In this document: positions 42,835 through 55,541 of the stretch, one piece after another
Layout: each line of letters begins with the position of its first letter
How positions within the stretch are numbered: position 1 is the stretch's first letter
Assembly: GCA_003141245.1 (NCBI GenBank)
Contig: PLLE01000008.1
Coordinates: forward strand, 6,839-64,293
Direction: 5' to 3'
Source: Chloroflexota bacterium
GTDB lineage: Bacteria; Chloroflexota; Limnocylindria; Limnocylindrales; CSP1-4
Length of the DNA: 57,455 nt
Made by a program: the position numbers and the translations under genes
Notes under the pieces: model-generated
Databases searched by the model: none
The model's input: the letters and a program-made list of their open reading frames with translations, nothing else
Told to the model about the DNA's origin: nothing

Positions 42835-44433
42835 TCACTCCCACTCGATCGTCGCCGGCGGTTTCGAGCTGATGTCGTACACGACCCGATTCACGCCCGG
42901 AACCTCGTTCACGATCCGAGCGCTGATCCTGGCCAGAACCTCGTACGGGAGCTTCGCCCAGTCGGCCGTCATGGCGTCTTCGGAGGTGACCGCGCGAATG
43001 GCGACGACGTTCGCATATGTGCGACCGTCGCCCATGACACCCACCGAGCGGATCGGCGTGAGGATGGCGAACGACTGCCAGACGCTTCGGTACAGCCCGG
43101 CGGCCTTGATCTCGTCGATGACGATCCAGTCGGCCTCGCGCAGGGTGTCCAGGCGCTCGGGGGTGACCTCGCCGATTATCCGGATGGCCAGTCCGGGGCC
43201 CGGGAACGGTTGGCGCTGCACCATCGATTCCGGCAGGCCCAGCTCCTTGCCGACGGCCCGGACTTCGTCCTTGAAGAGATAGCGCAACGGCTCGATCAGC
43301 TGGAAGCTCAGGTCTTCGGGCAGGCCGCCCACGTTGTGGTGGGTCTTGATCTTCGTGGCCGCCTTTTCCTTGACGGAGGTGGCCGACTCGATCACGTCCG
43401 GGTAGAGCGTGCCCTGTGTCAGGAAGTCGATCTGGCCGAGCTTGGCCGCCTCCTCCTCGAAGACGCGGATGAACTCGTTGCCGATGATGTGACGCTTTTG
43501 CTCCGGGTCGGTCACACCCTCGAGCTTGCGCAGGAACCGCTCCCGGGCGTCGACGACGATCACCCTGACGCCGAGCTGATCGAAGGCGGTGCGCAGTAGC
43601 TCCGTCTCGTTCTTGCGCATCATCCCGTGGTCGACGTGGACGCAGATCAGGCGCTCTCCCACGGCCAGGTGGACGAGGGTCGCAGCCACGGCTGAATCCA
43701 CTCCCCCGGAGAGCGCGCATAGGACCTTGCCGTCGGTGCCGGTCTTGCGGCTGTGCTCGTCGACGCGACGCCGGATCTCCTCCACCGTCGAGGCGATGAA
43801 GTTGGTCGCCGTCCAGGTCTGGCGGGCGCCGGCGATGCCGACGACGAAGTTGCGCAGGATCTCCCGACCGTTTGGCGTGTGGACGACCTCAGGGTGAAAC
43901 TGGATTCCATACAGGCCCCGATCCGGGTCGGCGGCCGCGGCGTATGGAGTGGAGTCCGTTCGGGCGGTCGGTCGGAAGCCGTCCGGCAGCCGGGCGATCG
44001 AATCGCCATGGCTCATCCAGACCGACTGTTCGGGCTCGAGACCGGCGAAGAGTCGATCGCCCTCGGTCACCGAGACGACGGCCGGCCCGAACTCCTTGCG
44101 GCTGAAGGAGACGACCTCGCCGCCGAGCGCCTGGGCCATCAGGTGCAGGCCGTAGCAGATGCCGAGAATCGGGATTCTGCCGGTCCAGAGCGCCGGGTCG
44201 GGGTGGGGCGAACCGGCTTCGTAGACGCTCGCCGGGCCGCCCGACAGGATCACGGCCTTGGGCTTGCGAGCGACGATCTCACTCCATGGGGTGTCGAACG
44301 GGAGCAGCTCGGAGTACACATGGAGCTCGCGCACGCGGCGGGCGATCAGCCGGCTGTACTGACTCCCGAAATCGAGGACGACGACCGAATCCGCATCGAC
44401 TGCCGCCCGATCTGCCAATCGCCTTTCACCCAA
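42835..44433 (-). CDS. guaA: GMP synthase (glutamine-hydrolysing)
   Basis: Aminates XMP to GMP using ATP and glutamine. The 532-residue two-domain enzyme has a class I glutamine amidotransferase domain: [10 protein letters not shown] (21-30), [10 protein letters not shown] with nucleophile Cys93, and FHPEV. The synthetase half has the P-loop [11 protein letters not shown] and [12 protein letters not shown], and it ends PPATIEWE as GuaA proteins do. The TTG start (44431-44433) has GAGGAGG six bases upstream, an excellent Shine-Dalgarno. A TAGAAT at 44462-44467 (minus) may be its -10 box. The two small unknown genes downstream probably share its transcript. Confidence 0.97.
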   Translation of the reverse strand: MGERRLADRAAVDADSVVVLDFGSQYSRLIARRVRELHVYSELLPFDTPWSEIVARKPKAVILSGGPASVYEAGSPHPDPALWTGRIPILGICYGLHLMAQALGGEVVSFSRKEFGPAVVSVTEGDRLFAGLEPEQSVWMSHGDSIARLPDGFRPTARTDSTPYAAAADPDRGLYGIQFHPEVVHTPNGREILRNFVVGIAGARQTWTATNFIASTVEEIRRRVDEHSRKTGTDGKVLCALSGGVDSAVAATLVHLAVGERLICVHVDHGMMRKNETELLRTAFDQLGVRVIVVDARERFLRKLEGVTDPEQKRHIIGNEFIRVFEEEAAKLGQIDFLTQGTLYPDVIESATSVKEKAATKIKTHHNVGGLPEDLSFQLIEPLRYLFKDEVRAVGKELGLPESMVQRQPFPGPGLAIRIIGEVTPERLDTLREADWIVIDEIKAAGLYRSVWQSFAILTPIRSVGVMGDGRTYANVVAIRAVTSEDAMTADWAKLPYEVLARISARIVNEVPGVNRVVYDISSKPPATIEWE

Positions 44434-44528
44434 TGCCGACCTCCTCTGCTGACTGCCCTCGATTCTAGCGGGCGCGGTCGGCCGGGGCGAAGGTCTGGGG
44501 GCGCTGATGCCGGCGGGCGAGCGCGGGG

Positions 44529-45059
44529 TCAGGCGCGTTCGGTCGGGTAGCCCTGCTTCTTCCAGTCCTGCAGGCCGCCGTGGAGCTCCTTGACGCGGAA
44601 CCCCAGGGCCTCCAAACGCGACGCCGTCTTGGTGGAGGCGTGGCAGCTGGCGTTCCAGCAGTACACGACGTACAGGGCGTCGCGCGACAGACGCGCGGTG
44701 GTGGCCTCGTCGATCTCGCGCCAGGGCAGGCTGATGGCGCCCGGCAGGTGCTCGACCACGTAGGTCTCGGGGTACCGAGCGTCGACGATCACCAGGTTTG
44801 TCGTGCCCGCGACTATCTCCGCGTAGAGGTCTGCCGGGTGCCGGTCGTTGACGAAGCTGCCCACCCAGTGGATGCGGACGGTGGGTTCCGTTGGAATGGC
44901 GACCTGGGCCGTGGGGACCGCGGTGGAAGCGACCGAAACGGCATGCACAGCCGGGACCACGTGGATCGTCGAAGCCACCGAAAAGGGCAGCTCGGTGGGC
45001 GCCGACGGCTCGGCTGTGGATTCGGGTTCGCCGACTTCGAGGACCGGCGCGGACGGCAT
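44529..45059 (-). CDS. Rhodanese-domain protein
   Basis: A 176-residue protein with a single rhodanese domain at about 65-170. [18 protein letters not shown] (90-108) and [13 protein letters not shown] (131-143) give the active-site Cys134 and the loop WNASC; a second Cys139 in the loop could form a disulfide with it. Such proteins carry sulfane sulfur. The 60 N-terminal residues are Val/Ala/Thr/Pro-rich and contain no clear signal peptide. ATG at 45057-45059 with GGAG ten bases upstream. It is followed by guaA on the same strand after 95 bases. Confidence 0.88.
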   Translation of the reverse strand: MPSAPVLEVGEPESTAEPSAPTELPFSVASTIHVVPAVHAVSVASTAVPTAQVAIPTEPTVRIHWVGSFVNDRHPADLYAEIVAGTTNLVIVDARYPETYVVEHLPGAISLPWREIDEATTARLSRDALYVVYCWNASCHASTKTASRLEALGFRVKELHGGLQDWKKQGYPTERA

Positions 45060-45458
45060 CGGCAGGATTCTCCGTTCGGGTAGCGGCGTTGTCCCGGAAT
45101 AGTAGCGAACGACGTCAAATTCCGCGAGGCTGCCGATGCACCTCTGCGGCGCTCGTCGGTTGCGGTTGGGTTACGACGGTGGCAGGAGAGACCCCGGGCT
45201 GTGGAGATGGGCGCGGCCGCGGCCGCTCACCCGGGATTCCGCCAGATACGCCCGGTGGACGTGTCATCCGCAGATCCGCCGCATCGGCCGAGGCAGTTCC
45301 ACCTCTCCAGGGCGCTGGCAAGGTCGGGCCACGCGTGGGCGGAGGTGCGGGAGGGCCCTGCGAGTCGTCGGCGCGCAATCTATTCGCGGCTAGCACGCCT
45401 GGTGGGCGTAGGTGACGAGAATCGGGGCCCGTGTGGGGTTTGCGGCGGCAGCAGCGAC
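45060..45458. other. Intergenic 399 bases, no gene seen
   Basis: Lies between the rhodanese start and the metH stop, both on the minus strand. It contains a GGCCGC-palindrome run (about 45212-45228) but no supported reading frame, tRNA or terminator with a T tract. Its right half probably holds the rhodanese promoter. A TACTAT at 45099-45104 (minus) is a weak -10 candidate. Confidence 0.6.
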
Positions 45459-49199
<3,741 letters not shown>

Positions 49200-49298
49200 G
49201 GTTTCGGGCGCGACTGAGGGGACGTTCGTCTCGGTGGGCCTGCCTCCTTCTGGCCGCAGTGTACCCGGCACGCGCCCGAAGGAGAGCATCATTGTCCG

Positions 49299-50411
49299 AT
49301 GAGCGGATCAAGCCAGTCAGACGGATCGAGCGTTTCCGCGCACCCGGCCGCGCACCCGGCCGCTCCCGAGCCTGTGCGCGAGGTCGACTGCGCGATCGTC
49401 GGCGGTGGCCCCGGCGGTCTATCGGCCGCAGTCTGCCTCGCCCGCATGCGGCGCTCGGTCCTGGTCATCGACGACCGCGATGGCCGCTCGCTCTGGGGCC
49501 AGACGAACCGCAACTATCTCGGCTTCCCGGACGGGATCCCGGCGGCGGAGATTCGACTCGCCGGGCGGCGCCAGGCGGCCGGGTACGGGACGAAGTTCTT
49601 GAGTGGGCGGGTCGCCGCCGCCGCCCGAGACGGCGAGGCGTTCCGGTTGCGCGTCGAGCCGCGCGTGGCGGTGAGCGGGTCCGAGACCGCCGGCCGCAGC
49701 GTCAACGTGATCCGCGACGAGGATCTCGGCCGCTCCTTGGGCGAAGAGACGGCCGTCGGCCGCACGGAGATCGTGGCTCGGACCGTCATCCTCGCGACCG
49801 GCGTCCGCGACGACTTCCCGAAGTTTCCTGGATGGGCGGAATGCGTCGGCCGCAGCCTCTTCTGGTGCATCGCCTGCGACGGCTACGAAGCGATCGATTG
49901 CGTGGCGGCCGTCATCGGGCACGACGAGGAGGCGGTCGAGACGGCCCTCGATCTGCTCGACTTCACAGCGGAGGTGTCGATCGTCGCCGGCCGACCCGAG
50001 GGGTTCGACGTCCCGGACTCGCGGCTCGCCGATCTGGCCAACAACGGCATACGCGCCTACCCGCAGGCCGTGGCCGAATACGCCAACGTCAACGGTCAGA
50101 TCGAGGCGCTGGCGCTCGACGATCCGGCGCGCACCCGGCTGCCGGTGCAGAAGGTCTTCGTCTATCGCCGCCCGACACCAAGAAACGAGATCGCACTCGA
50201 GCTCGGCGTGGCGCTAAATGAGTTCGGCCACATCGTCGTGGACAGCGGACAGCACACCAACGTTCAGGGATTGTATGCCGCGGGCGACGTGACGAGTCCC
50301 CACGACCACCAGGTCAGCGCCGCCGTCCACGAGGGCAACCAGGCCGCAGCCGCGGCCAACTACCACCTCTATCGGCCCGTCCAGAGGGCGCCCGGTAAGG
50401 AAGAGCGCTGA
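49299..50411 (+). CDS. Thioredoxin-reductase-like FAD oxidoreductase
   Basis: A 370-residue FAD flavoprotein with the thioredoxin-reductase fold. FAD motif [12 protein letters not shown] (34-45), redox pair CIAC (190-193) in [10 protein letters not shown] as in TrxR WC-x-x-CDG, and a C-terminal [13 protein letters not shown]. The second Rossmann segment reads [13 protein letters not shown] where NADPH-binding TrxR have G-x-G-x-x-A/G, so NADPH use is uncertain. A 25-residue Ser/Ala/His-rich tail precedes the FAD domain. It diverges from metH. Possibly supplies reducing power to a thioredoxin or to MetH reactivation; no partner thioredoxin is next to it. Confidence 0.85.
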   Translation: MSGSSQSDGSSVSAHPAAHPAAPEPVREVDCAIVGGGPGGLSAAVCLARMRRSVLVIDDRDGRSLWGQTNRNYLGFPDGIPAAEIRLAGRRQAAGYGTKFLSGRVAAAARDGEAFRLRVEPRVAVSGSETAGRSVNVIRDEDLGRSLGEETAVGRTEIVARTVILATGVRDDFPKFPGWAECVGRSLFWCIACDGYEAIDCVAAVIGHDEEAVETALDLLDFTAEVSIVAGRPEGFDVPDSRLADLANNGIRAYPQAVAEYANVNGQIEALALDDPARTRLPVQKVFVYRRPTPRNEIALELGVALNEFGHIVVDSGQHTNVQGLYAAGDVTSPHDHQVSAAVHEGNQAAAAANYHLYRPVQRAPGKEER

Positions 50412-50429
50412 GACCGGCCGACGGCTCGG

Positions 50430-51170
50430 CTACCTGGAGCGTCTGGCGCGCAGGAAGACCGACGGCCCGGGTGTGATCGAGCCCAGGGGAGCCTGAAGCA
50501 GCGTCTCGAGACCCACGAGGAGCGAGACCGGCAGTCGCCGCGTCAGCGCCGGCAGCCGGAAGAGCGAGGCCGCACGAAGGCTCTCGATCGAGAAGCCGGA
50601 CCTCCGCAGCGATCGCCTTACGCTCATCGGCGCGTGGTCGAAATGGAAGGGCTTGTAGGCCACCGAACCGGGCCCGAAAGGCGACCAGCGCTGTCGACCC
50701 AGGACGCGACGGGCGATCGACTTGAGGTTGCGCTTGTTGGCGAACTCGAGCACGAGAACGCCGCCAGGTCGAACGACACGGCCGAGCTCCGCGAGCATGG
50801 GCGCGGGGTCGGCGAAGTGGTGGAGCACGCGGACGCAGACGGCCGCGTCGAAATGGCCGTCGGGGTAGGGCAGGGCGCAGGCGTTGCCCAGGACCACGTT
50901 GAAGCGCGGGTCTCCAGCCAGCGACTCGCGGGCCGAGGTCACGTGCACCTCCGACGAATCGAGCAGTACCACTTCGCGGTAGCCGCGATATTCGTCAGCC
51001 AGCCTGCCGAACCCGGCGCCGACCTCGATCAGGCGATCGCCGCCAGGCGGCAGTAACGCTCGAACGGCGACCCGGTCGCAGGCGTCCTCGTACCGTCGGG
51101 CAGCCCAGAAGACGTCGCGGTAGCCCAGGTCTTCGTAGGTGGCCAGCGGGCGCTCAGGAGAGGGCGGCAC
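50430..51170 (-). CDS. Class I SAM-dependent methyltransferase
   Basis: A 246-residue methyltransferase. SAM motif I IEVGAGFGRLADEY, the acidic post-I residue in VVLLDSSEVH, motif IV-like YPDGHFDAAVCVRVLHHF and motif VI VVRPGGVLVLEF place it with the ubiE/methyltransf_11 group. The region after 150 (RRVLGRQRW, then FDHAPMSV) probably binds substrate, which cannot be named. The GTG at 51168-51170 is preferred; the frame continues to 51266 but overlaps the tiny gene upstream. It converges with the flavoprotein gene (18-base gap) and follows the tiny zinc gene by 17 bases. Confidence 0.87.
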   Translation of the reverse strand: MPPSPERPLATYEDLGYRDVFWAARRYEDACDRVAVRALLPPGGDRLIEVGAGFGRLADEYRGYREVVLLDSSEVHVTSARESLAGDPRFNVVLGNACALPYPDGHFDAAVCVRVLHHFADPAPMLAELGRVVRPGGVLVLEFANKRNLKSIARRVLGRQRWSPFGPGSVAYKPFHFDHAPMSVRRSLRRSGFSIESLRAASLFRLPALTRRLPVSLLVGLETLLQAPLGSITPGPSVFLRARRSR

Positions 51171-51187
51171 GCTGCCGCCAGATCGGG

Positions 51188-51364
51188 TCAGGAGGGGCTT
51201 GCGGCGCCGACGGCTCGCCGGTGGATGGCGAAGTCGTCCGCGTTGCCTGACCAACCGCAGTCGCACCGGACGACGTTCGTCCGGGCGTTGTATTCCTCGA
51301 TCAGATGGGACTTCACCGGCCGAAGCGGGGTCGTGGCGACCGCCGTGCGGACAGGCCGAACCAT
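51188..51364 (-). CDS. Tiny putative zinc-binding protein (58 residues)
   Basis: A short gene with an excellent Shine-Dalgarno (GGAGGAGG four bases before the ATG at 51362-51364). The translation has one CDCGW motif (residues about 38-42) with a His later (IHRRAV), which could complete a small metal site. The first 30 residues are basic. No family recognised. It lies just upstream of the methyltransferase on the same strand, so the two may be co-transcribed. A TAGAAT at 51484-51489 (minus) may be its -10 box. Confidence 0.7.
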   Translation of the reverse strand: MVRPVRTAVATTPLRPVKSHLIEEYNARTNVVRCDCGWSGNADDFAIHRRAVGAASPS

Positions 51365-51706
51365 GGTGCCTCCTCCAATCTCCCGAACCATCGACGTTGC
51401 CAGCTCAAGCACTCACTCGCCGCGACAGCCGGCAGACGGAGCGTGGGCGCCCGGATACGACAACGCCATTGGGAGCGCTTCAAATTCTACCAGAGGAAGG
51501 CTCGGAGCCCCTTTTGCGGGCCTGGCGGAAGCGCCCGCGACCGCCCCGACCGACCCCTACCGACCCCGACCGGCCGCGAGGACAACCTAGTGGCTCCGTT
51601 GTCAGGACGCAACGATCGCCCCGGAGTGGGCCCGGCAACGTCGCGCGACGCATTCGCGCGCCGTAGACTCACCGATAGCTATGAGTTGCATCCGGGGTAG
51701 CGTCGC
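51365..51706. other. Divergent intergenic region (342 bases) with a short tandem repeat
   Basis: Separates the tiny zinc gene (minus) from the GGDEF-like gene (plus), so it holds two promoters. Besides the candidate -10 at 51484-51489 (minus) it contains four GACCG-headed 9-10-base tandem units at 51539-51577. I see no gene; small plus-strand frames here have no ribosome binding site and shift against the real genes. Confidence 0.6.
51539..51577. repeat. Short tandem repeat, four 9-10-base units
   Basis: Units begin at 51539, 51548, 51558 and 51568 with the pattern GACCGxCCCC (one unit starts TACCG). The repeat is imperfect and lies in the divergent intergenic region. Confidence 0.6.
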
Positions 51707-52657
51707 GTGCCCGTGGACTTGCTGGTCGGGGTCCTCATTCTCAGTGCTCTGGTCAACCTTGCCCTGTTGATCTGGGCGTCCCAGGCCGACCACGTCACGC
51801 TCCGCTGGCCACGGTTTCTGCAGGGCGCGATGGAGAAGCCGCGGCCCAGGGCACCCTCCCCGGAGATCCCCACAGTCCGCCGCCGCACGCTTTACGTGGC
51901 CGAGCATCAGCCTCGGCCGACGATCGCCTCATCGGCCCCACAGGGCCCCGGGCATCACCCGTCCCGCCCGCCCCTCGCCGAGACGCCGCCCCTGGACCCC
52001 GCGGAGTTGCCCTCGAAGCCGGCGGAGATCGCTCCTCACGCAGACGGGTTCGGCTCCGCCCCTTCGGGTGATGGCGGCAACGGCCACGCGAGGCCCTCCG
52101 TGGAGCCGGGTTCGGACAGCGGTCCGACGATCCTGGCCAAGCTGGCGCAGCACCGCAACGGGACTGTTCCGGCCGCCGCGGGTGCCGGGCTGGCCGCCGA
52201 TTCGCTGACGAGCCTCGAGGGTCCCACGGCCTGGAGCCGGATCCTTGAGATCGAGAATGCCCGGCTGTTGCGGTATCGCCGGCCGGTCACGATCGTCGTG
52301 GCCGACATCGAGGGACTCCGCCGCCTGGCCGAGCGACTTGGGGAAGTGCCGGTCCAACGGCTGCTGCCGGTGATCGCCGATGCCTTCGTTCGCCAAACCC
52401 GCATCACCGACTGGATCGCCCGGATCGGCGAGGGCCGCTTCCGCGCGCTCCTGCCCGAAACCGATGAGATCCAGGCGATCAACTACGTCGAGCGAGTGCG
52501 GACCGCATGCGAGCCGTGGCTCGCCTCGGCCGCGGTGCCGCTCAACCTGGCGATCGGGTGGTCCAGCCCTACAGTCTCGTCCGATCTGGACTCCGCCATC
52601 CGGCGAGCCGAAGAGCGGATGCACGCCGATCGGCAGACGGCGGGCCGCCTTCATTAG
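51707..52657 (+). CDS. Membrane-anchored protein with degenerate GGDEF domain
   Basis: A 316-residue protein: one N-terminal membrane helix (about 5-24), a Pro/Ser/Gly-rich linker (45-175), then a GGDEF-fold domain (about 185-310). The fold is recognisable from VTIVVADIEGLRRL and RIGEGRFRALLPETD, but the active site reads GEGRF in place of GGDEF and lacks the catalytic acidic pair, and no RxxD I-site precedes it. It should be unable to make c-di-GMP; such domains can bind GTP or act as receptors. GTG start at 51707. The linker is much less conserved in character than the domain. A stem-loop follows the stop. The window's active cyclase is 49 kb away. Confidence 0.8.
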   Translation: MPVDLLVGVLILSALVNLALLIWASQADHVTLRWPRFLQGAMEKPRPRAPSPEIPTVRRRTLYVAEHQPRPTIASSAPQGPGHHPSRPPLAETPPLDPAELPSKPAEIAPHADGFGSAPSGDGGNGHARPSVEPGSDSGPTILAKLAQHRNGTVPAAAGAGLAADSLTSLEGPTAWSRILEIENARLLRYRRPVTIVVADIEGLRRLAERLGEVPVQRLLPVIADAFVRQTRITDWIARIGEGRFRALLPETDEIQAINYVERVRTACEPWLASAAVPLNLAIGWSSPTVSSDLDSAIRRAEERMHADRQTAGRLH

Positions 52658-52660
52658 CCA

Positions 52661-52679
52661 CCGCGGGTCGTGCCCGCGG
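52661..52679 (+). terminator. Hairpin after the degenerate GGDEF gene
   Basis: CCGCGGG (52661-52667) pairs with CCCGCGG (52673-52679) around a five-base loop, four bases past the stop. No T tract. The rest of 52680-52963 shows no gene and holds the promoter of the next one. Confidence 0.5.
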
Positions 52680-52963
52680 CGCGAGGAAGGGGCCGTCGAA
52701 GAACCGGCAGACCGTCGCGAGCGCGGCCCCTTGTCCCGATAGGGGAGCCAGCTCCCGCTGATCGCTCGCGTGGGCCGGAGAGGGGTCCCCAGATTCTCCG
52801 CTTCGGTGACAGCACGAAGTATCTGTTCACGCCTGGACCCGAGGTGTAGGCTGCGCTCATTCTCATCGGCCTCGGCACCCGTCATTGAGGTCGACAGGAG
52901 CGACGTGGCCGGAAGCCCCACGAGGGGCGCGTCCCGGTTCAGATGGAGAAGGAGGATCAAGGC

Positions 52964-53449
52964 GTGCTGAATGAGATCCTGGCGAAGATCAACCCGCGCG
53001 AGAAGTTGATCGGGATCGGCGCAATAGTGTTCGCGGTCGGCTGGCTCGTAGGCCTCCTCCTGGCGAGCGTATCGTACGCCGGCCTGGTATCCGTCAACGT
53101 TTGGAATGAATCTGGCGGCACGGGCATCGGTTTCGTCGGTCTCCTCGCTGCCATCGCGGCCGTGGTGGTCATCTACCTCAAGTACGCACCGAACATGAAG
53201 ATCACCTGGCCGGCGCCGATCCCGGTGATCCTGCTCGGCATCTCTGCTGTCGCAGCGCTCGTCGCCCTGTATCTCCTGTGGAACAACTTCTCGAATTCCC
53301 AGGATTGGGGCAAGGGGAGTCTCGGAATCACGGGCTTCCCGAGCTGGCCGATTACCGACTGGATCGCGGTCGCCGGCGTCGTCGTCGGTGCCGGGATCAT
53401 GGTCTGGGGCGCATACCAGGAGTGGACTCTCAGCAAGACGGCTGTCTGA
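52964..53449 (+). CDS. Small four-helix membrane protein
   Basis: A 161-residue protein with about four membrane helices (around 15-35, 50-70, 80-100, 130-152), short loops and no recognised family. The GTG at 52964 is favoured: AGGAGG sits eight bases upstream, inside the first codons of a longer frame whose ATG is at 52943. The sequence between helices 1 and 2 (SVNVWNESGGTG) is probably outside. It ends just before a strong intrinsic terminator, so it is monocistronic. Function unknown. Confidence 0.8.
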   Translation: MLNEILAKINPREKLIGIGAIVFAVGWLVGLLLASVSYAGLVSVNVWNESGGTGIGFVGLLAAIAAVVVIYLKYAPNMKITWPAPIPVILLGISAVAALVALYLLWNNFSNSQDWGKGSLGITGFPSWPITDWIAVAGVVVGAGIMVWGAYQEWTLSKTAV

Positions 53450-53465
53450 CCTTAGGTCACGCGCG

Positions 53466-53505
53466 AAGCGGCGGTCGCCGGAAGGCGACCGCCGCTTCTT
53501 CTCTT
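53466..53505 (+). terminator. Strong intrinsic terminator
   Basis: A perfect 14-bp stem (53466-53479 with 53484-53497) with a GGAA tetraloop is followed by CTTCTCTT, a T-rich stretch. It lies 16 bases past the small membrane gene. Read in reverse it also precedes A-rich sequence only weakly, but the hairpin may serve the convergent zinc-ribbon gene too. Confidence 0.9.
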
Positions 53506-53527
53506 GCGAGGGGCGATTGCGAGAGCC

Positions 53528-53848
53528 CTATGCGCCCTGGGCGTGGACCGCGCGGAAGCAGTCCGAGCAGTAGACGGGCCGATCCATGTGGGGCTTGAAC
53601 GGGACCTGGGCCTGATTGCCGCAGCGCGAGCAGACCACCGCGAAGTATTCCTTTGGGCCGCCGTTGCCGCCGACACGGACGCCGCCCTCCCCCGAATCCC
53701 TCATCGATCGTCTTGTCGCTCGGCAAATGGGACACCGTTTCGGGTCCGAGACGAACCCCTTCTGTGCGTAGAACTCCTGATCTTCGGCCGAGTGCACGAA
53801 CTCGGCGCCGCAGTCGACGCAGGTGAGCGTCCGATCGACGTAGGCCAC
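53528..53848 (-). CDS. Zinc-ribbon protein of the zf-trcl / CxxC-x17-CxxC type
   Basis: A 106-residue soluble protein with two zinc modules. The first (about 1-45) reads VDRTLTCVDCGAEFV then EDQEFYAQKGF then PKRCPICR, the probable zinc-ribbon domain PF13451. The second (about 73-103) has VCSRCGNQAQVPF then PVYCSDCF, the CxxC-x17-CxxC domain. Both occur together in uncharacterised bacterial proteins. GTG at 53846-53848 with GGGAG eight bases upstream. A 12-residue Gly-rich linker joins the modules. Function unknown; nucleic-acid or protein binding is possible. Confidence 0.88.
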   Translation of the reverse strand: MAYVDRTLTCVDCGAEFVHSAEDQEFYAQKGFVSDPKRCPICRATRRSMRDSGEGGVRVGGNGGPKEYFAVVCSRCGNQAQVPFKPHMDRPVYCSDCFRAVHAQGA

Positions 53849-54349
53849 GTTTCTACTCCCGGAAGCGCGAGATATCCGCACCGACGGGTCCCGGCAACAG
53901 GCGGACCGAACCGTGCGCAGCCGCGCGATGACGCTGCCGAGAAGGCGGACGCGGATCCGGTCGACGGCCGTTCGACGATTGGTGCCTGTCTGGGACGCAC
54001 CGGTAGGGCGGGAGGATAGCACGGCCCGTCGGCAGCGCCGAAAGTGGCCCGGGTCCCGAGACAGCCGCGCTGCGCGGCCCGTCCGAGGTACGAATCGAGG
54101 GCTCCTCGGCGACTCCCGGGGCGATCGCGGACACGCTCCGGCGAGGTGGCCGGCGTGGCCGGAACGCCGACCTTCGATCACGGTGCATCACATAGGCCCG
54201 AACCTGCCACAATCGCCCCATCGGCCGTCGTGGGAGCACAGGCCGGCCGGCCGAACGAGGGCCGAGTTCGTCGCAATTGACCGCGCGAGCCTCCCGCGGA
54301 CCGGGCGTGAATCTCGGGGTCCGGGGCTGGGAGAGGAGCCAGAGGCCCG
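53849..54349. other. Intergenic 501 bases between divergent genes
   Basis: The longest gap in the window. It separates the zinc-ribbon gene (minus) and sbcD (plus) and must hold both promoters. Six-frame reading finds only frames without ribosome binding sites and with shadow-like amino-acid use. I see no tRNA, RNase P, SRP or tmRNA signature. Several short palindromes (for example GGCCGG, 54149-54164 region) are not convincing. Confidence 0.6.
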
Positions 54350-55528
54350 ATGCTTCGTCTGCTGCACACCGCCGACGTTCACCTGGGGGCGCGGCACACG
54401 GATCTTGGGGAGCGTGCCGCCGTCTTGCGCGAGCGCCAGTTCATGGCGTTCCGGGCGACGATCGACCTGGCCGTGGTCGAGGGGGTCGACCTGGTGCTGA
54501 TCGCCGGCGACCTGTTCGACTCCAACACCCAGCCTCGCCGATCCGTGGAGCGTGTCGCCGCCGAGCTCGGCCGCCTGGCCAAAGCCTCCATTCGCACGGT
54601 CATCATTCCGGGCACGCACGACGTCTACGACGGCGCCTCGATCTACCGCTCCTACGATCTGGCCGCGATGGCGAAGACCAGTCCGGAATGGATCACCGTC
54701 CTGACGCCCGAGCGGCAGAACGTCTGGTTGCCCTCGCTGGACGCGGTGGTTCACGGCCGCGTCTTCAACACCAAGCGCGCGCCCAAGAGCCCGCTGGACG
54801 GGTTCGAGGCCCGAATGGATCGACGAGCGACCTGGCGTATCGGCATGGTCCACGGCGCGCTGGCCATTCCCGGCAAGACGGACGGAGACGAGGTCGTCTT
54901 CACCGAGGACGAGATCTCCAAGACCGGGCTCGACTATCTGGCCCTGGGCCACTGGCACTCGGCCGTCGAAGGTCGAGCCGGCAACGTCACGTACGCCTAC
55001 TGCGGCGCGCCCGAGCCGGTGGCATTGGACCAGGACGGCGCCGGCCAGGTTCTGCTCGTCACTCTCGACAACAAAGGCGGCCACCATCAGGTCTCGATCG
55101 AGCCCAAGCGCGTCGGTCAGACACGCAGCGAGAAGCTTGAGCTGGACGTGAGCACGATCACGTCCCAGCCGGCCCTGATCGAGACGATCGGCCGACAGGC
55201 CGATTCGAATCTGGTCCTGGACGTGCGTCTGACGGGGGTCTTCCCGGACACGCTGGACGTCGATCTGGACGAGGTGGAGAGAGCTCTCGCGTCCTCTTTC
55301 CTGCGATTCCGAATCCGTGACTTCTCCATTCCGGCGCTGCCGGAGGGGCCCACGCCTCCGCCGGACACGGTCATCGGTGCCTTCGTACGCGCCGTCGAGG
55401 CGCGAATCGCCGAGCTGGCGCCCCTACCGGGGACCACTGGGCAGGATCAGGCCGAAGTGCTGGCCGACCTCCGCGAGGTGTTGCGCCTGGGGCGCCACCT
55501 CCTCGAAGGTCGTCAGGTGACGCTGTGA
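54350..55528 (+). CDS. sbcD: SbcD/Mre11-like metallophosphoesterase (YhaO-like)
   Basis: A 392-residue DNA-processing nuclease subunit that partners the SbcC/Rad50-like ATPase encoded next. The phosphoesterase signatures are HTADVHLG (6-13; Asp9, His11), GDLFDS (53-58; Asp54), PGTHDVYD (87-94), GMVHG and LGHWHS. The usual GNHD is GTHD, so the metal-ligand Asn is Thr89, an unusual change. A C-terminal capping region (about 270-392) is diverged. ATG at 54350 with AGAGG four bases upstream. Start of sbcC follows 13 bases after the stop, so the two are translated from one mRNA. Confidence 0.92.
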   Translation: MLRLLHTADVHLGARHTDLGERAAVLRERQFMAFRATIDLAVVEGVDLVLIAGDLFDSNTQPRRSVERVAAELGRLAKASIRTVIIPGTHDVYDGASIYRSYDLAAMAKTSPEWITVLTPERQNVWLPSLDAVVHGRVFNTKRAPKSPLDGFEARMDRRATWRIGMVHGALAIPGKTDGDEVVFTEDEISKTGLDYLALGHWHSAVEGRAGNVTYAYCGAPEPVALDQDGAGQVLLVTLDNKGGHHQVSIEPKRVGQTRSEKLELDVSTITSQPALIETIGRQADSNLVLDVRLTGVFPDTLDVDLDEVERALASSFLRFRIRDFSIPALPEGPTPPPDTVIGAFVRAVEARIAELAPLPGTTGQDQAEVLADLREVLRLGRHLLEGRQVTL

Positions 55529-55541
55529 GCGGGGTCGGGCG

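Noticed and set aside
45100-45215. Cobalamin-riboswitch-like fragments (AAATTCCGCG, GGCAGGAGAGACC)
   Set aside because: They lie on the plus strand downstream of metH, lack a proper B12 box, and point into the antisense of metH. The metH leader itself has no room for a riboswitch.
49200-49292. Upstream ATG of metH giving a 1277-residue protein
   Set aside because: It would begin six bases from the divergent start, has no similarity to MetH N-termini and leaves no promoter space; the ATG at 49199 is preferred, although it cannot be excluded.
53849-54349. Possible RNase P or SRP RNA in the long gap
   Set aside because: None of the conserved core blocks of these RNAs could be found on either strand.
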